From Panagrolaimus kolymaensis (lineage: Eukaryota > Nematoda > Chromadorea > Rhabditida > Panagrolaimidae), in NCBI GenBank assembly GCA_028622995.1, contig JAJQJQ010000012.1, positions 1,674,001 to 1,738,000 of the forward strand: 64,000 bases of DNA, given 5' to 3'. The notes below the pieces were generated by a model. That model searched no databases. It saw nothing but the letters and a program-made list of their open reading frames with translations, and was not told the origin of the DNA. The translations under genes were made by a program, and so were the position numbers. Shown piece after piece: positions 1-12,424 of this stretch (position 1 is the first letter of the stretch; each line of letters begins with the position of its first letter).

Positions 1-3000
1 GTTTCTCCTTATCGAAAATTTTTATATAGTCTATTTTCTAAAGCTTTTCCATGTTTGAAGCGTAAAGCAAACATTGTTAATATTAGAATTTTGAGCACTA
101 CGAATACTACTATTCCTTCAACTTTTGATAAACTATGAATTTAATTAACTAGGGTCTTCGGGGTATGCAAATCGCTAAAATTAGTAGTAAAATATCCATA
201 TGCAACATTGAGCTCCAAAACCCAAATCAAGATTCACTTATGTTTTTGTTGCAACCTATTGCAAATAATTAAATAAAATTTTAATTTTTTAACTTTATAT
301 TTTATTTTCTTTCTGATTTTTTTTTTGCTTTTATTTAGTTAAATAAAAGCCATAATAAATATTTTAAAGAAATCGTTACAAATGTACGCCATTAAATACC
401 ATAAATATGTGAAGCTTAACAAGTTCAATTTTTATAAGCTTATTTTTTTCTTTCTCATTTTTTCGCACTTCTTAACAATATAAAAAAATATTTTTAGTCT
501 TTTACATGTTAAAACTAAAGAGTAGTGTTCTTGAATCATATTATTATTATTAAAAAATAAATAGAAAAGAAAAAATGCATGAAATTCTGACAAAGCTAAG
601 AAAGGATGCTTTATGAACCATCCTCACTCATCATATTTTTATTGTTGTACTTTTAGCAGCCCACAAAAATATTTGGTGGTGTTTTCCATCCTTGTTTTTT
701 TTTTCTTTAACAAAAAGAGTTTCATCAGCTTTAATACATATTTTATTTTTTGTTTTGTTTCTGCTGCTTATTTGTTTACGTCTTTTTTTTTTGTTGAAGA
801 TGCACTCGTGAAAAAAAAGAAAAGAAAAAAGTAAACGGGTCAACAAGTTTTCCATCATCGTAAAAAACAGCAGCTTGGAAAAGCATGGAAAAATAAAATC
901 GGTTCTAACAAAGCCTCATTTTTTATTTTATCTTTCCTTACTTCTTTTTTTCTTAAGCTTTTTTGGTTATTACTTTTTTTTCTAACGAAAAACAAAAAAA
1001 ACTCAAAAGCTTCTTTCTTTTCTTCTTTTTGGAGTTTGAAAAAAAATAAGTATGGGGAAAGCCGCCACTTGTTTTTCTTTTGCTTTTGAGAAATGGAAAG
1101 ATAAAGTTGGTCGATGATGCATGAATGTCGTTGTCGTTGTCGTTAACGTGTTGGTGCCAATGCATTTTTCTTCAAAAACAGACGACAACTCGGGGAAAGC
1201 CTCCTCTTCGCTTTCCACGTTGTAATCGTAAAAATAGACGCAGTAAGGCAACGGAAAAGAAAAAAGCAAACGATGTCCACATAAAGCAAGCAACAAGAGC
1301 AGCTGACCGACTGACTCAAAAAGTCTCATGACGTGAAACAAAAAATAAGAGACAAAACTCAAGCTTATTTTTTTTATTTCTATTTCATCCTACTTTTTTC
1401 TTTAATTTTGTTTTTCAAGATTTGAAACTTTTATACTTTTTACTTTTATTATTATTATTTTTCAAACAAAAGTAAAAATGAAAGTAAACAAATTATGTAT
1501 TTTTTTGTTTTTTTAAACTGCAAAATTATTTTATTTTGCTTTTGTTGTTTGCTGCTCATTTTTTAGAGCATCAACTTTTTATTGTGATAAAATGATGATG
1601 CTTTCTGCGGCAGCAGTAGCATCTTTAGCCTCCTCATCGTTTTTTTGGTTATTATGTACTCGATGGTACCAATAATAAAATAAAGTTGTTCTTTTTCAAA
1701 AACAACTTTTTTACTTTTAAATTTTTACATCGAAGGAAAACTTTAATGTGTTTTGAGAAAAAAAGTTAAATTTTATTTTCATTGAATACACAAACATGTT
1801 TTTGAGAGGTTTAAAATTACATTTTCAAAAACAATAGAATTTCTTTGAACTGCGTGGTTGTAAGTTGAGTGACTATGGGAAAATGGTTGAAACTTTGGTT
1901 TCTTAAAGTTTAAAATTCAGTATGTTTACTATCCACGAAAAAAATATGGTAAAGGTGGTATTGAAATTTTTTCTAAATCTATAAAAAAAATTTGCTTTGA
2001 TCGTTTAATAGGCGTGAAATCTTTTTACCTATATCAAAGCAGATTTACTTTTCCAAATAAAGCAGACCAACCAAATCCGTCTGGTCTGTTTGATCTCATG
2101 ACTTTGCTTACATATGATTATATAATGACTTTTCCCCATCTAATATTTTTGTTGCGTCTGCTTTTATCATATAAGCCAGACTTTTAGATTAATCACGTTA
2201 TCTCTCTCTTTTTCTCTTTTTGATAAGAAAAGAAATAAATTATCTCCGATCTTAGGTCAATGCAAAGAAGTTCGCGTCCTTTTAATCCGCTTGTTTCAAT
2301 TCTATCAATCTATCTGTTTTACAGAAGATCGAAAATCGTTAACGTATAAAGAGTTAATTCAGTAAAAATGGGTATAATTTGAATTGTGTATTTATTTTTT
2401 GCCATGTGATAATTTTTATGCGCGTAATTTCTCGAAGCCTCGTGGTATCACCAAACCGAATAAGAGAAAGACGTAATTAAAATTGTTCGATCACCTGCAG
2501 TATAATGATAGTGATGGCTTGAAGCTAATCGAACTCGACAGTTTGGTACACTTGATTCTGATCTTGATTGTATACATAAACTTGGTTTCAAGGAACCAAA
2601 TTACCGTTAATAAAATACTTTTTATTTTCCATTTCTCTTAAAAAGACCTGTGAATTTGGTTGATTTCTTAGTTTTCACGCTCAAAATTTTTAAATGTTTT
2701 ATTTTTGTCCCATTTTTTTATAACAAAAGAAAGCCACTTTTTATTGTTTCCTTTTAACTTCTCCAAAAACAGCTTCAAAGGCTTCGAAGCAAAAAATAAA
2801 ATAAAAGTAAATATCCCTCTTTTGCTCAATTGAATTGAATGATAATGGTTTTTGTATTATTTGTTGTTGTCTATTTTCTTCTCGCCTCCTTCTCTTATTC
2901 ATTTCTATTGAAAATTCCTATTTTTAGCTTTCCTTTTACTCTTCTTCAAACAATCATGTTTTTTTCCTATTCTTAAAGCGTCTATCGAAAAATTACATAG

Positions 3001-6000
3001 CTTTAGGGGACAAATGCACCCAAAATTATCTTCTTTTTTGGAGCAAGAGTAAGATGTGATTGATTTAATAAAAAAGAGATATCTCCTATTCGATGCGATA
3101 TATTCGTTTATCTTCTGCATACATGACGAATTTAAATTGGTTTCGTTTACTCCGATGATATTATCCCATGAAAATATATGTATGTAATTAGGTTCGCAAA
3201 AAAAAAAAAAGCTTGAATGAAATTTCAAAAAAATTCTTTATTGAATACATGCTTTTAAAAGTTCCTTTATTACAGTACCATTTGAATGCTTTTCTCCTCC
3301 GATTCTATTGTTTCACACTTCACGATTTTCTAAATTAAACTTTAACCTTTGCATAATAGTTTTCTTAATCACTCACAAAACTAATACTTTTGACAATCAA
3401 AACCTTTTTCCCTCTATTTTTAAAGTCTCTTAAATGTTAAATATGTTTTTCTGTGTACTATTTTTTGAGCTTTTTGAGCCGATTTAAAGAAAGAAAAAAA
3501 GTAAAAAGCAAAACAGCAAACGAGTTCACGTGTCCGCGCATACTTATTTTTTGTTTTCTCTCTTTTTTCATTTTTCTTTTTTGTTGGAGATGGTCTTTTT
3601 CTTTTATTAACCTTTGTTCTAAAAAAGAAAAAATGAAAGAGCACCATCATTTTTTTTATTTGTAAACAAGCCCATTTTTGCATTCCTCAAAAACACTAGA
3701 AATATTTTTTCCGTTAAAAGAAGTAATTTTTAATTTAAAGATTTTTGTGCCCTTTTATTATTTAGCAGATGTTTCAAAAATAGCGTGAACAAAACCTGAA
3801 AACTGATGACACTTTTTTTACGCTTGCTATTTTTTTTGTCGTCGTCCGTTTCTAAAAATATTATTTCATTTTTTGAAAGCTATTGTTTACAGAAAATTTC
3901 ATTCTTTTTGTTCAATTTCAATTGAAATCAAATGCAAACAAATAAACGTCTATTTTCGGTCATGGTTTTAGACGAAAGCTTATTTATTCAACAATGGTTT
4001 TTGTCCTGAAAAAGCACTAAAAAAATTTTGTTTGTTTATTTTATCAAGTTGAGTCTCGCATCAAAAATGTTAATTTTCAAATTTTCTTATATGAGATTAA
4101 AAATCATTTTTATTTTATCCCTAAATATTTTTTCTTTTTTAACATTTTTGTTTATTTCTTTGTTCCTATTTTTCCACCAAGTATACTTTGATCCTATCCA
4201 TCCATTTTTTGTTCACTTTCCCTATTTTAAAGTGAAGGAAAAAAACTTCGATTAATCAGACCAAACTTTGTTTTTTATCTCTTGAAATACCTTGCAAAAA
4301 AAGTAAAATGAAGAAAGTTTTCTTCATACTTTCTCTTTCATAAAAACTTTTACAATGGCTGGCTGTTGAGTTCAGGTTCATGACAATCTTATATTTTTTT
4401 ATTGCTTGGGCCACACACGCTATTTCGATAAGCAAATTATTTGAGAGTGAGTGATAAATTAGATGATGGCTGTCTGCTACCGTATCTTTCTAGACATTTT
4501 TTTTATTTTACATTGGTTTTGCATTCAAAGACGCCGTAAATTTTTTTGAAGACAACGACAAATTTATCAAATATATTTCGTTTTTGTTTTTTTCCTGTCC
4601 GTAAATAAACTAAAAAAACCTTTACAAATTGAATAGAAAGGTATAAAAGCATATGAATTTTTAACACTTTTTAACTATGATCTTTCCTTTATTTTTTTTT
4701 CGACACTTTTGATAGATGTTTTTTATTTTATTTTTGATTGACGTTGGCGAATTTGCGAAGACAAAGCTTTGCATTTTTTGCACCTTTTTTTTCTTCATCT
4801 TCAAATCAACACATCATCACTTTTTTTCGACTCTATTAATCACTATGTTTAAAGATAGTAGGTAGAAGGTTTGTGAAAGACTTGGTTGAAAACACATGAT
4901 CAAAAAATAAAAAATATATGAATGCTTTTGTTGTTATTTTTTTCTTGCATGTTTATGCTTGATTTTCAATTTTTTTGGATGAGAGAAAGAATGTTGTACG
5001 AAAAATAAAAAAGATGATGATTCGACAAATTTTAGTATAGCTGATCGCAAAAGAATGTAATGATTGATCCAGATACGAATGTATGTATGTTTTTAAATTT
5101 TTCTTCCACCGAGAATGTTGTCTGTAGTTTTAGTTTTTTGTTTCAAAATACGGCAATTATTTATTCTTCAATTTTTTTTTGTAGACGCGGAAGTAATTTT
5201 AGGCTGGCTATATTGTAGTTTTAGTTCCAAAGCCTATGCTTTAATCTGACAAAAAAAGAATGGCATCTTTTCGATTAGGTTTTTTAGTGTTATAAAAAAA
5301 AGGTTAAACTAATCTGCTTTTAATCATTAATTCCAAAAAGTATTAGGACCCATTCTTATCAAAAGGCTCATAAAGGCATGATGAGCATATTGTTGGTTAA
5401 GGAAGAAACAATGAGAAAAGAGGCTTAACCATAGCAACAACAACCAGCATGGGTCTTTGTTGCATTAATTTTCTTTTCCTCTTTCATTTCATTGAAACGG
5501 TAATTTGTCGATGCCTAAAAACGATTATCATCAAAGTGAAGTGTTCATTGTTTACCCTAAAATTATCTTTGTAACAAACCCAACTAAAAATAAAGTAAAA
5601 ACTTCGAAACTTTTTTTAAATTTCATAAAAGCTATGACTGGCGATGGATGATTTGAACCGGAAGTAAGAAGGAAGAAGGATCGATTGCGCGGCGTTTTTT
5701 TATTATATTTGTTTTTGATTTTTTGTCAAAAAAATAATCATCACGATTTTTTTACTATCACCATCATCAGCGGATTTTAGAAATATTTTTCCTAGTCTTA
5801 AAAAATTGTTTTAAAAAAGAAAACCGATCGAATAAAAAAAATATTTTAGCCCGTAGTTGTGTCTCTCTTTTCCTATGTGTAATCAAATCGAAAGAAAAAG
5901 AAAAAACATTAGGGGTAAGAGAAACATTTTTTCTTTCTAACTTTGCTTTTGATTTAATTTAAAAAGCCGATAATTCTGTGCCAGCCACGTGAAAAAAATA

Positions 6001-8390
6001 AAAAAAATTGTTTGTTACATTTTTTTTATCCCAATCTATTTTTTTTTTTTTGCTTCCTTGATTACTACGAGCCGTCATCGTCGGTTATTTTTTTTTTGTG
6101 GCCGATTGATAGTAGCAAGCAGTAGCAGTTGTCAGTCAAATATCATCGGCTGCTTCTTTTCTTCTTGTTTTTTTTCGATTTCTCGGCTGCTTTGCTTTTC
6201 TTTTCAGTACACTTTGCACTTTAATCAGACAAAAAGCAAAGCAAAACAGAGAAGAAGAAAAAAAAACATACAAGCAATCTTCTTTTTTCTTTTATTAGAA
6301 ATTTTTCGTTTGAATTTGCTCCGTGCTTTTTCACTCCCTTTCCACGTGTTTTTTTTCATTTTGCATTTAATCAAACACTTTTTTATTTCGTCTCGGCTTC
6401 TTCTTGTCATCTCGAAGAAAAAAATAAGAAAAGAAAAGTTGTTAAACTTGTCACTTTTCTCTCCGTTGGTTTAACTATTACTTGAGTTTTATATTATAAT
6501 TAATCATAAGGTTTTTTATGAGTGCACCAAACTAATCAAAAATAGAGAAAAAAGAGTTTTATTTCAAAGAAAAAGAAATTTGTTTTATCACTAAACTTTT
6601 TTTGTCCAACATTAACACTTTTAGGAGGCGGGTTTATTATGTGTGTGTTTGTTAGGTATATTTTAAAAATTTAAAAGAGATCAGCAAAAAAATGAAATAT
6701 GTATATATAAATAACTTTCGTCATTTATTTCCCAAAAATAATTAAAACCAATAATAATATTTATTACTTTTAAGTGCACACTGCTCCATGGGTGCTCACT
6801 TTTTTTTTATTATCAGGAATCTTTGATCATTTTTTTTAAAATAAAAACACCCTTATTTTTTTTTTTTGGCGGTCGTTGTTGCTGCAATTAAAGCTCCACC
6901 TTTTATTTTTATGCTGAAAAAAGTGGGATCACTTTATTTTTTTCTGCAATTTTTATGTTTTGATGCTAAAGTTTTTTTTAGAGAATGGAAGATGGCAGGC
7001 AGGTTTGATCAAATTAAAAATAATTATTTTTCTCCATAAGTAGCAGTTGCCGATCGATTGGTGAAAAGTTAAACAACTTTTTTAAGTAAATCAGCCGATG
7101 AAAAATAAAATGCGAAACATGAATGTTTCAATTTTTCACGTTTTTTTCTTTGTAGTTAAAACTTTTTTATTTATGCTTGCCTTTAGCGTGCGCCTTTTTT
7201 TTTATACTAATTTGTACCTTTGCAACCTTACAGTTTTTTACTCTCATCCATTGAGAATATTTTAACCTGATGTTTTATATTAATGAGTTTGATGATGGCT
7301 CTCATCATTTGAGATTTCACCCAATGCCTCTCTGCCACCTTTGCTGCCATTATCTAAGTAGAAGATTAGATGAGCGACGGCACGTGCTTCTTCATTTTTT
7401 GCCTTCAAGCAGGGGCAGCAAGCATCGCGTTGCTCGTGTTTTTAATTAGGTAGAATGAATGTTCGCACTTTGCACTCTTTCTTTACATATTTTTTGTTTT
7501 ATGTTGTACGTTGTTTTCTTCACCCTTTTTTTATTTTTCAATCAAAAGAATAAAAAGAAGAATGAAAGAGCTACGTTTATAAATTATAACTAAACTAAAA
7601 AAACTAATCGATTGCGTTTTTTTTGACGACACTTCCTTTCTTTTTTTACTATTATATTTCACCGTTTTTTATTACCCAACAATTTTTTATAGGTTTAAAA
7701 TTTCCTTTTATTATTTTAGTTTACGTCAGAGCTTTTTTCATTTCAAATAATTAAAAAATTATATATTTTTATATCTAAATTTGATACTTTCCTCAAACAT
7801 GTCCTTTCTCTCATTTAGCATCAACTCGTCTCAGCTTTTTTTTCTTCATTCCTCGCATCAGCCTTGCTTGCGACAGTTTCATTTTTCTCTTATCTATTTG
7901 GAAATTCCTCCTTTTCTTCTTTAAACTCATCCTTGTCTGATGGGGATGATTTTGAAAATATAAAAGTGTACCTAATTGTAAACAACTAAAAAAATCTTTT
8001 TCCAAAAAAACTTTTTTTTGCAGAAAAAATAAAACTAAAACACTTTTATCCTCTCTTTTCTTTTTCTTCTTTGTCGTCTCACTAAAAAAATTAGTGTTTT
8101 TTTCTTTCTCGACTGTTATTTTTAAAGTGCTCGAGTACTACCACCGCCACCACATTTTTTCTTTCGTGCCGACGTGTTTATCCTTTACATTTTCCCATCA
8201 TATTGTATCCTATCTAAAACTCTAAAAAGACGCGAATGATATAAACTTACTTATTTGAACAAAAGAGTTTTAACTAATTTTTTATTTCTCTCAATTCCAG
8301 CTAATTTCAACTTAAATTTTATATTTGCCTTGGATAAAACTAATGACAGTATATTATTATTATTAAATTATTTTTCAACTTAAATTAAAA
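1..8390. other. AT-rich non-coding region
   Basis: No gene could be supported here. The DNA is dominated by T and A homopolymer runs and frames are short and low-complexity. Two patches are less homopolymeric: 2040-2640 and about 2950-3230. The second has a 107-codon minus-strand frame with scattered cysteines that I do not recognise. A third patch at 7310-7440 is more GC-rich. The region is upstream of the plus-strand gene at 8391 and probably includes its promoter; a TTCCAG at about 8300 could be a trans-splice or 5' UTR splice acceptor for it. Confidence 0.6.
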
Positions 8391-9085
8391 ATGAATGAAT
8401 TGCTTGCAATTTTGGTTTGTGTATTTGTTTGTTGTGGAATGTTTTTGCTATGGCTTGTTTCAATGGCGACATGCCCTGATCGAATGGTAAATCTTATTGC
8501 TGGAGGTGACTCCAAACCTTCTTCATCATCATCTCGAAATGAAAGTTGCGAATTGGTTTCAAGAGCGGATGAAGAATCAAGCATTTCTGATGGTAGTCCA
8601 GAAAGAGATTTAGATAATACTCTTCAATTGAGTAAAGCCGCTCAACGATCCAATAGCAAAAAGCTTAGCGTCGTGCCTGAACAAGATGAACAGGTAAAAA
8701 ATTTTCGAGTTAAAAATCAAAACTTATCAGAAATTTAAATTTTTAGGCCACTCTTCAATCCATGAAAAAACCATTTCGTCCAACCATTTATGATGCAGAT
8801 ATTGAAGAAGTTTATTCTATTCCATCCACAAATTCATCTGGTGCTCGATTGATTTCACGATTCTCTGAATCCCACATTAATCACATTGAAGATGAAATGA
8901 TGGAAGACGAACAACAACAAATTCCACAAAGAATGCTTCTTCAACCTGTAACTCTTCCAGCGAGAATCCCAATCAACTCAAGAGGCCCCGTGGCGGTTAA
9001 TGCTCCATATAGTCAAATTGGAGATCGTGTATTTAAATGCTATAGCGTTGGATATGTTAACCAACAACCTGAAATTCAATCATAA
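8391..9085 (+). CDS. Single-pass membrane protein of unknown function
   Basis: Two exons, 8391-8693 and 8747-9085, are joined across a 53-base GT...TTTTAG intron in phase 0, giving 213 residues. Residues about 4-26 form one strongly hydrophobic segment rich in Leu, Val and Cys at the extreme N terminus, followed by a Cys-Pro-Asp-Arg boundary. It could be a signal anchor or an uncleaved signal peptide. The rest is polar, with a serine run (about 44-49), acidic patches and a Gln run near residue 160, and looks disordered and possibly cytoplasmic. No family is recognised. The intron phase match and the contrast with surrounding homopolymer DNA support a real gene. An AATAAA lies near 9401. Confidence 0.7.
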
Positions 9086-9490
9086 ATATATATTTTTTGT
9101 TTGTTCTCGATGGGTACTTGCTGCTTCTTTTCTCCAGAATTTAGCGTGTCCCATTCTTGAAAAACTTTTTTTCGTGGTTATAAAACGAGTATCTCCGATT
9201 TATTTTTAGTTTATTTTCTAATTTTTTATCAAAGAATAATGTATCATATGGAGAAATTTTAAAACTCAAAACAAAAACTACTTTTCTCGCTTTTTTTACG
9301 ACGGCATTTCTTTGTTTTTTGTTTTTTATATTTAATGTTTTTTGTTAAAATATTTAGTCGCGTAATAGCTTGAATTTTTTAAAATGTTTTGAAATACAGA
9401 TGTAATAAACGGGTAACTATTATTCATAATTTGGTTGCTACAAACATAGAAAAATGAAAATACATCTAAACATAAAGTTTCACAAAATAT
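9086..9490. other. Intergenic: 3' flank of the membrane-protein gene
   Basis: No coding content is seen. The stretch holds the 3' UTR of the upstream plus-strand gene, with an AATAAA near 9401, and ends where a repeat shared with 12425-12590 begins. Confidence 0.5.
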
Positions 9491-9645
9491 TAATACTTAC
9501 TTAGTGAGCACGTTATTTTCATAAAAATTTTTTTTATCATTATGGAAGATTAGTTTCTGCGTTTGTACATAAATTTTTGAATTCAAGAAAAAAACTATTA
9601 GTTTTTAAAAATATACACATTTATTATATGATGGACAAAAAAAAT
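9491..9645 (-). repeat. Copy 2 of a ~155-bp direct repeat (neurensin-type poly(A) region)
   Basis: This matches 12425-12590 in the same orientation by eye, with shared blocks such as ATCAYTATGGAAG, TTTCTGCGT, ACATTTATTA and GACAAAAAAAA. On the minus strand it carries AATAAA at about 9620, placed to serve the fused gene that stops at 9757. It begins where similarity between the fused gene's 3' flank and the ZC3H14-like gene's 3' flank stops (about 9645 against 62648). The other copy lies just downstream of the neurensin gene. Confidence 0.65.
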
Positions 9646-9756
9646 ATTTTTTATAACAAACGTTTATAAACAATGGAAAAAATAAACTACGACAAATTAT
9701 TATTAGACTATAGTTGTTTTTGACACAGAGAAGCGATTTGAAGGCACATATTTCGA

Positions 9757-11673
9757 TTATGCATATATCTTTACCCAACGGAAACGACCAACATTCTTCT
9801 TCGGATGCCAAAAGTAACATGATTCATTTGTACAAGCTTCATCAAAACGACATCGCTAAAAACAATAATCATAAGTAAAAATCATTAAAGAATCAAACAA
9901 ATGCTTACTTTGGGATGGCGAAAAGTACAAGCTTCATTATTGCATCGAGCACCAAAACGACATGGAACACTGCTTGTAAGCTGCTGCAAAGACAAATTCA
10001 ATGGTTTAATACTTGAAACAGTTGATGGTTTAGATGTTGAAGCTCGAATATCTGGAGTATTTTTGATATCAAATGATACAATGAATTCGGTTTTTCCTCC
10101 ATTGGCATCATTTACTTCTGTTAAATTTTGTTTACCATTTGTTTTACTTTCATTGTCTTTAGTAGATGATTCGATTTGTGTTTTTTCAGTTGACTTTTTT
10201 GATGATTCAGTTAAAATTTTTGAAAGAGTTGTAGCAGCACCATTTGAATCAGCATTGGTTGACAAAGGATTTGGTTGGTGGACTGAATGAGCAGCTTTAG
10301 GCCTAAAAAATGTTGTTATCTTTGATTTAAAAAACAAAAAAAAATTACGCCATAGGAGGACGAGGTAATGTATGAGGATAAGGACATGTCGGTTTCTTAC
10401 AATTTGGTTCATATTTACATTTAGGATGAAAAAATAAGCATTTGTCACCAAATCGACAATTAGGAAAGTTGGTGCATCGTTTTGGTGGATGAGAAGATGA
10501 GCACGCTCTTTCATTACGACATTTTGAACAAAAATTACATCGTTTATGAATCTTTCCAACTTCAGGAGCTTTGGTACCACCAAATTGCAGAAAAGAAAGA
10601 GGATATGAATTACTAAATGCAGTTGATAAATATCCGTTTGACCAAAAACGACATCGAGATGGAGGAGTGCGAAGCTTTAATTTAGCTTGACGTTCTGATT
10701 TCTTTTGAGCACGACAAACAGTGAGCTTGAGTTTGGTGTCAGGAAGTTCAAAGCCATCAAGATTTTCAACAGCAGCTTCGGCAGCTTCAGCAGATGAAAA
10801 GGCAACAAAACCAAAACCTTTTGATTTTCCTTCAGCATCTTTCATGACGGAGCAACTTGTAATTTCTCCATGTTTTTTGAACAATTCTTCCAGCTTTTCA
10901 TCATCGAGTTCATCCCCAAAGTTCTTAACAAAAACATTCGTGAAGTGACGATCACCATCTCCAAGTTCATTCATACGAGCACCACGAGAATGAAATTTGC
11001 CGACGACCACTTTCTTTCCATCAAAGAGCATACCATTAACACGTTCAATCGCTTGTAGAGCTGCGTCTTCTTTTTCAAAGTGAATAAAGCCATAACCACG
11101 GCTTTGACCACCATCATCAGTAGCAATCTTGCAGGAGAGAATTGTTCCAAAGAGTGAGAATGTATCATACATAGATTTGGTATCAATACGTTTGTCAAGG
11201 TTTTTGATGAAGATATTACCAGCACCAGAACGACGAATTGATGGATTACGTTGGGACCACATAATACGTATGGGTTCATTGTTCATATGATCAAAGTTCA
11301 TGGTGTCCATAGCACGTTCAGCTAAAAAAGTCATTTGGTAATAATGATTAAATAAAATATAAAAAAAATCACCATCAGCAGGATTTTTGAACTTGACATA
11401 TGCATAACCAAGAGATCGACGAGTGATAGCATCACGACATACACGAATGGAAAGAACAGGACCTGTTGTTGAGAACTTTTCAAAGAGTTGAGCTTCGGTA
11501 ACATCAGGATGAAGATCGCCAACGTAAAGCGATGCCATAGGATAAGCTCCATTATTCGTTGTGCCCAGAAGCTTTTTGAGTTGCGATGGAGTCGAAACCG
11601 GTGGAGCAGCAGTAGCCTTAGCAAGAGCAGCGGCCATCTCAGCATATATAGAAACCGTTGGAGCAATAGACAT
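9757..11673 (-). CDS. Chimeric PABP(RRM1-3)-ZC3H14-like(CCCH x5) protein
   Basis: Four exons (11373-11673, 10349-11321, 9909-10302, 9757-9855) join in matching phase to encode 588 residues. Residues about 48-305 hold three RRMs nearly identical to the PABP at 58827-60943, with RNP motifs intact ([45 protein letters not shown]). The first intron sits at the same site as in PABP. Near residue 317 the sequence switches to the ZC3H14/Nab2-like gene at 62762-63711, including its five CCCH fingers (about 362-417 and 535-573) and both of its introns. RRM4, the PABP linker and the MLLE domain are absent. PABP RRMs and ZC3H14/Nab2 fingers are both known poly(A) binders, so an RNA-binding role is inferred. 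The upstream flank copies the PABP promoter. There is no stop or frameshift. Expression is unproven. Confidence 0.85.
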
Positions 11674-11990
11674 TTTTGAAAACCTAAAAATGAAAGGATT
11701 AATAAGAGAAGAAACGAAGAATAGGAGGCAACTAAACTCAATAAAGTTTCAAAAAAAAACAACAAGCGGGTTTTTCAATAATTTTATAAATTTTTTTGAT
11801 AGTTTTTATAAAAGTATTTTGTTTTTAGGCTTTAAAAAAAATAAAACCAAAAAAGCAAAGATGAATGATGAAAAAACTGAAGAATGAAGATGGTTTAGAA
11901 AATGATTTATTAAATTAAGCTAAAAAATCGGGTATAATAATATGCAAAAGAAATGAAGTGAATAATTTCCAATCTTTATTAACATGCTTG
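11674..11990 (-). promoter_or_regulatory. Duplicated PABP promoter/5' flank
   Basis: The reverse complement of this stretch aligns by eye with the PABP upstream flank at about 58540-58826. Shared landmarks are the TTTCATTTTTAG acceptor 10-11 bases before the ATG, a block around AAACCCGCTTGTTG, a run reading TATAAAAACTATCAAAAAAA, and TTCACTTCAT further out. The TTTTAG before the start codon in both genes is a likely trans-splice acceptor. The fused gene has therefore probably inherited PABP-like transcription. Similarity fades beyond about 12000. Confidence 0.7.
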
Positions 11991-12424
11991 GAAAAAATTT
12001 GGTTTGGACAAAGTACAAAGCAATAATTCAAGATCCAAGGGCTTGGTCAATGGTTTTATCAATGAATATTAAATTTGTTAAGAAACGTGATTACGATGAT
12101 TAAGGTTTTTTACGAACATTTTTTTGGACGTTGCACGAACCAATTCATCGTATTTTAACGAAATGGGAATCTTGGCCCCATTTCAATTCTTCCAGTTTGC
12201 ATTTGGCAGATGTTTTGTGAGATAATTAAGCTTTTGGTGAAGATAAATTTGAAGAAAATTTCGATTGCTTTCTCAAATAATCTAAATAAATTGGCAAATT
12301 TTTATATTCGCAACAACCAAGGATATAAAGAGAAATTCAACAATATTATTAAAGAGATTCTTGAATCATAGTCGCCTCAAACAGAAGTGCCTTCAGTTAG
12401 ATTTTAACTTTACATACAATTAAA
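11991..12424 (+). other. Possible decayed coding remnant
   Basis: This stretch has fewer homopolymers than its surroundings. It contains short broken plus-strand frames, for example a Trp-rich piece at about 12130-12220 and a 24-codon piece at about 12297-12371 ending ...FNNIIKEILES then a stop. The frames are interrupted by several stops. I do not recognise the source. It sits between the duplicated PABP promoter and the neurensin poly(A) region, so it may be insertion debris. Confidence 0.3.

Noticed and set aside
1312..1336. AP-1-like TGACTCA and CRE-like TGACGTGA; also TGAGTCA at 37802-37808
   Set aside because: Sites this short are expected by chance several times in 64 kb, and nothing else supports them.
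5989..6474. 161-codon open frame on the plus strand
   Set aside because: Phe/Ser/Leu-rich translation of T-run DNA that starts at a non-ATG codon; no recognisable domain.
11322..11372. In-frame read-through of intron 1 in the fused gene as 17 extra residues in RRM1
   Set aside because: The intron position and splice signals match the PABP intron at 59134-59185, and skipping it restores the normal RRM1-RRM2 sequence.
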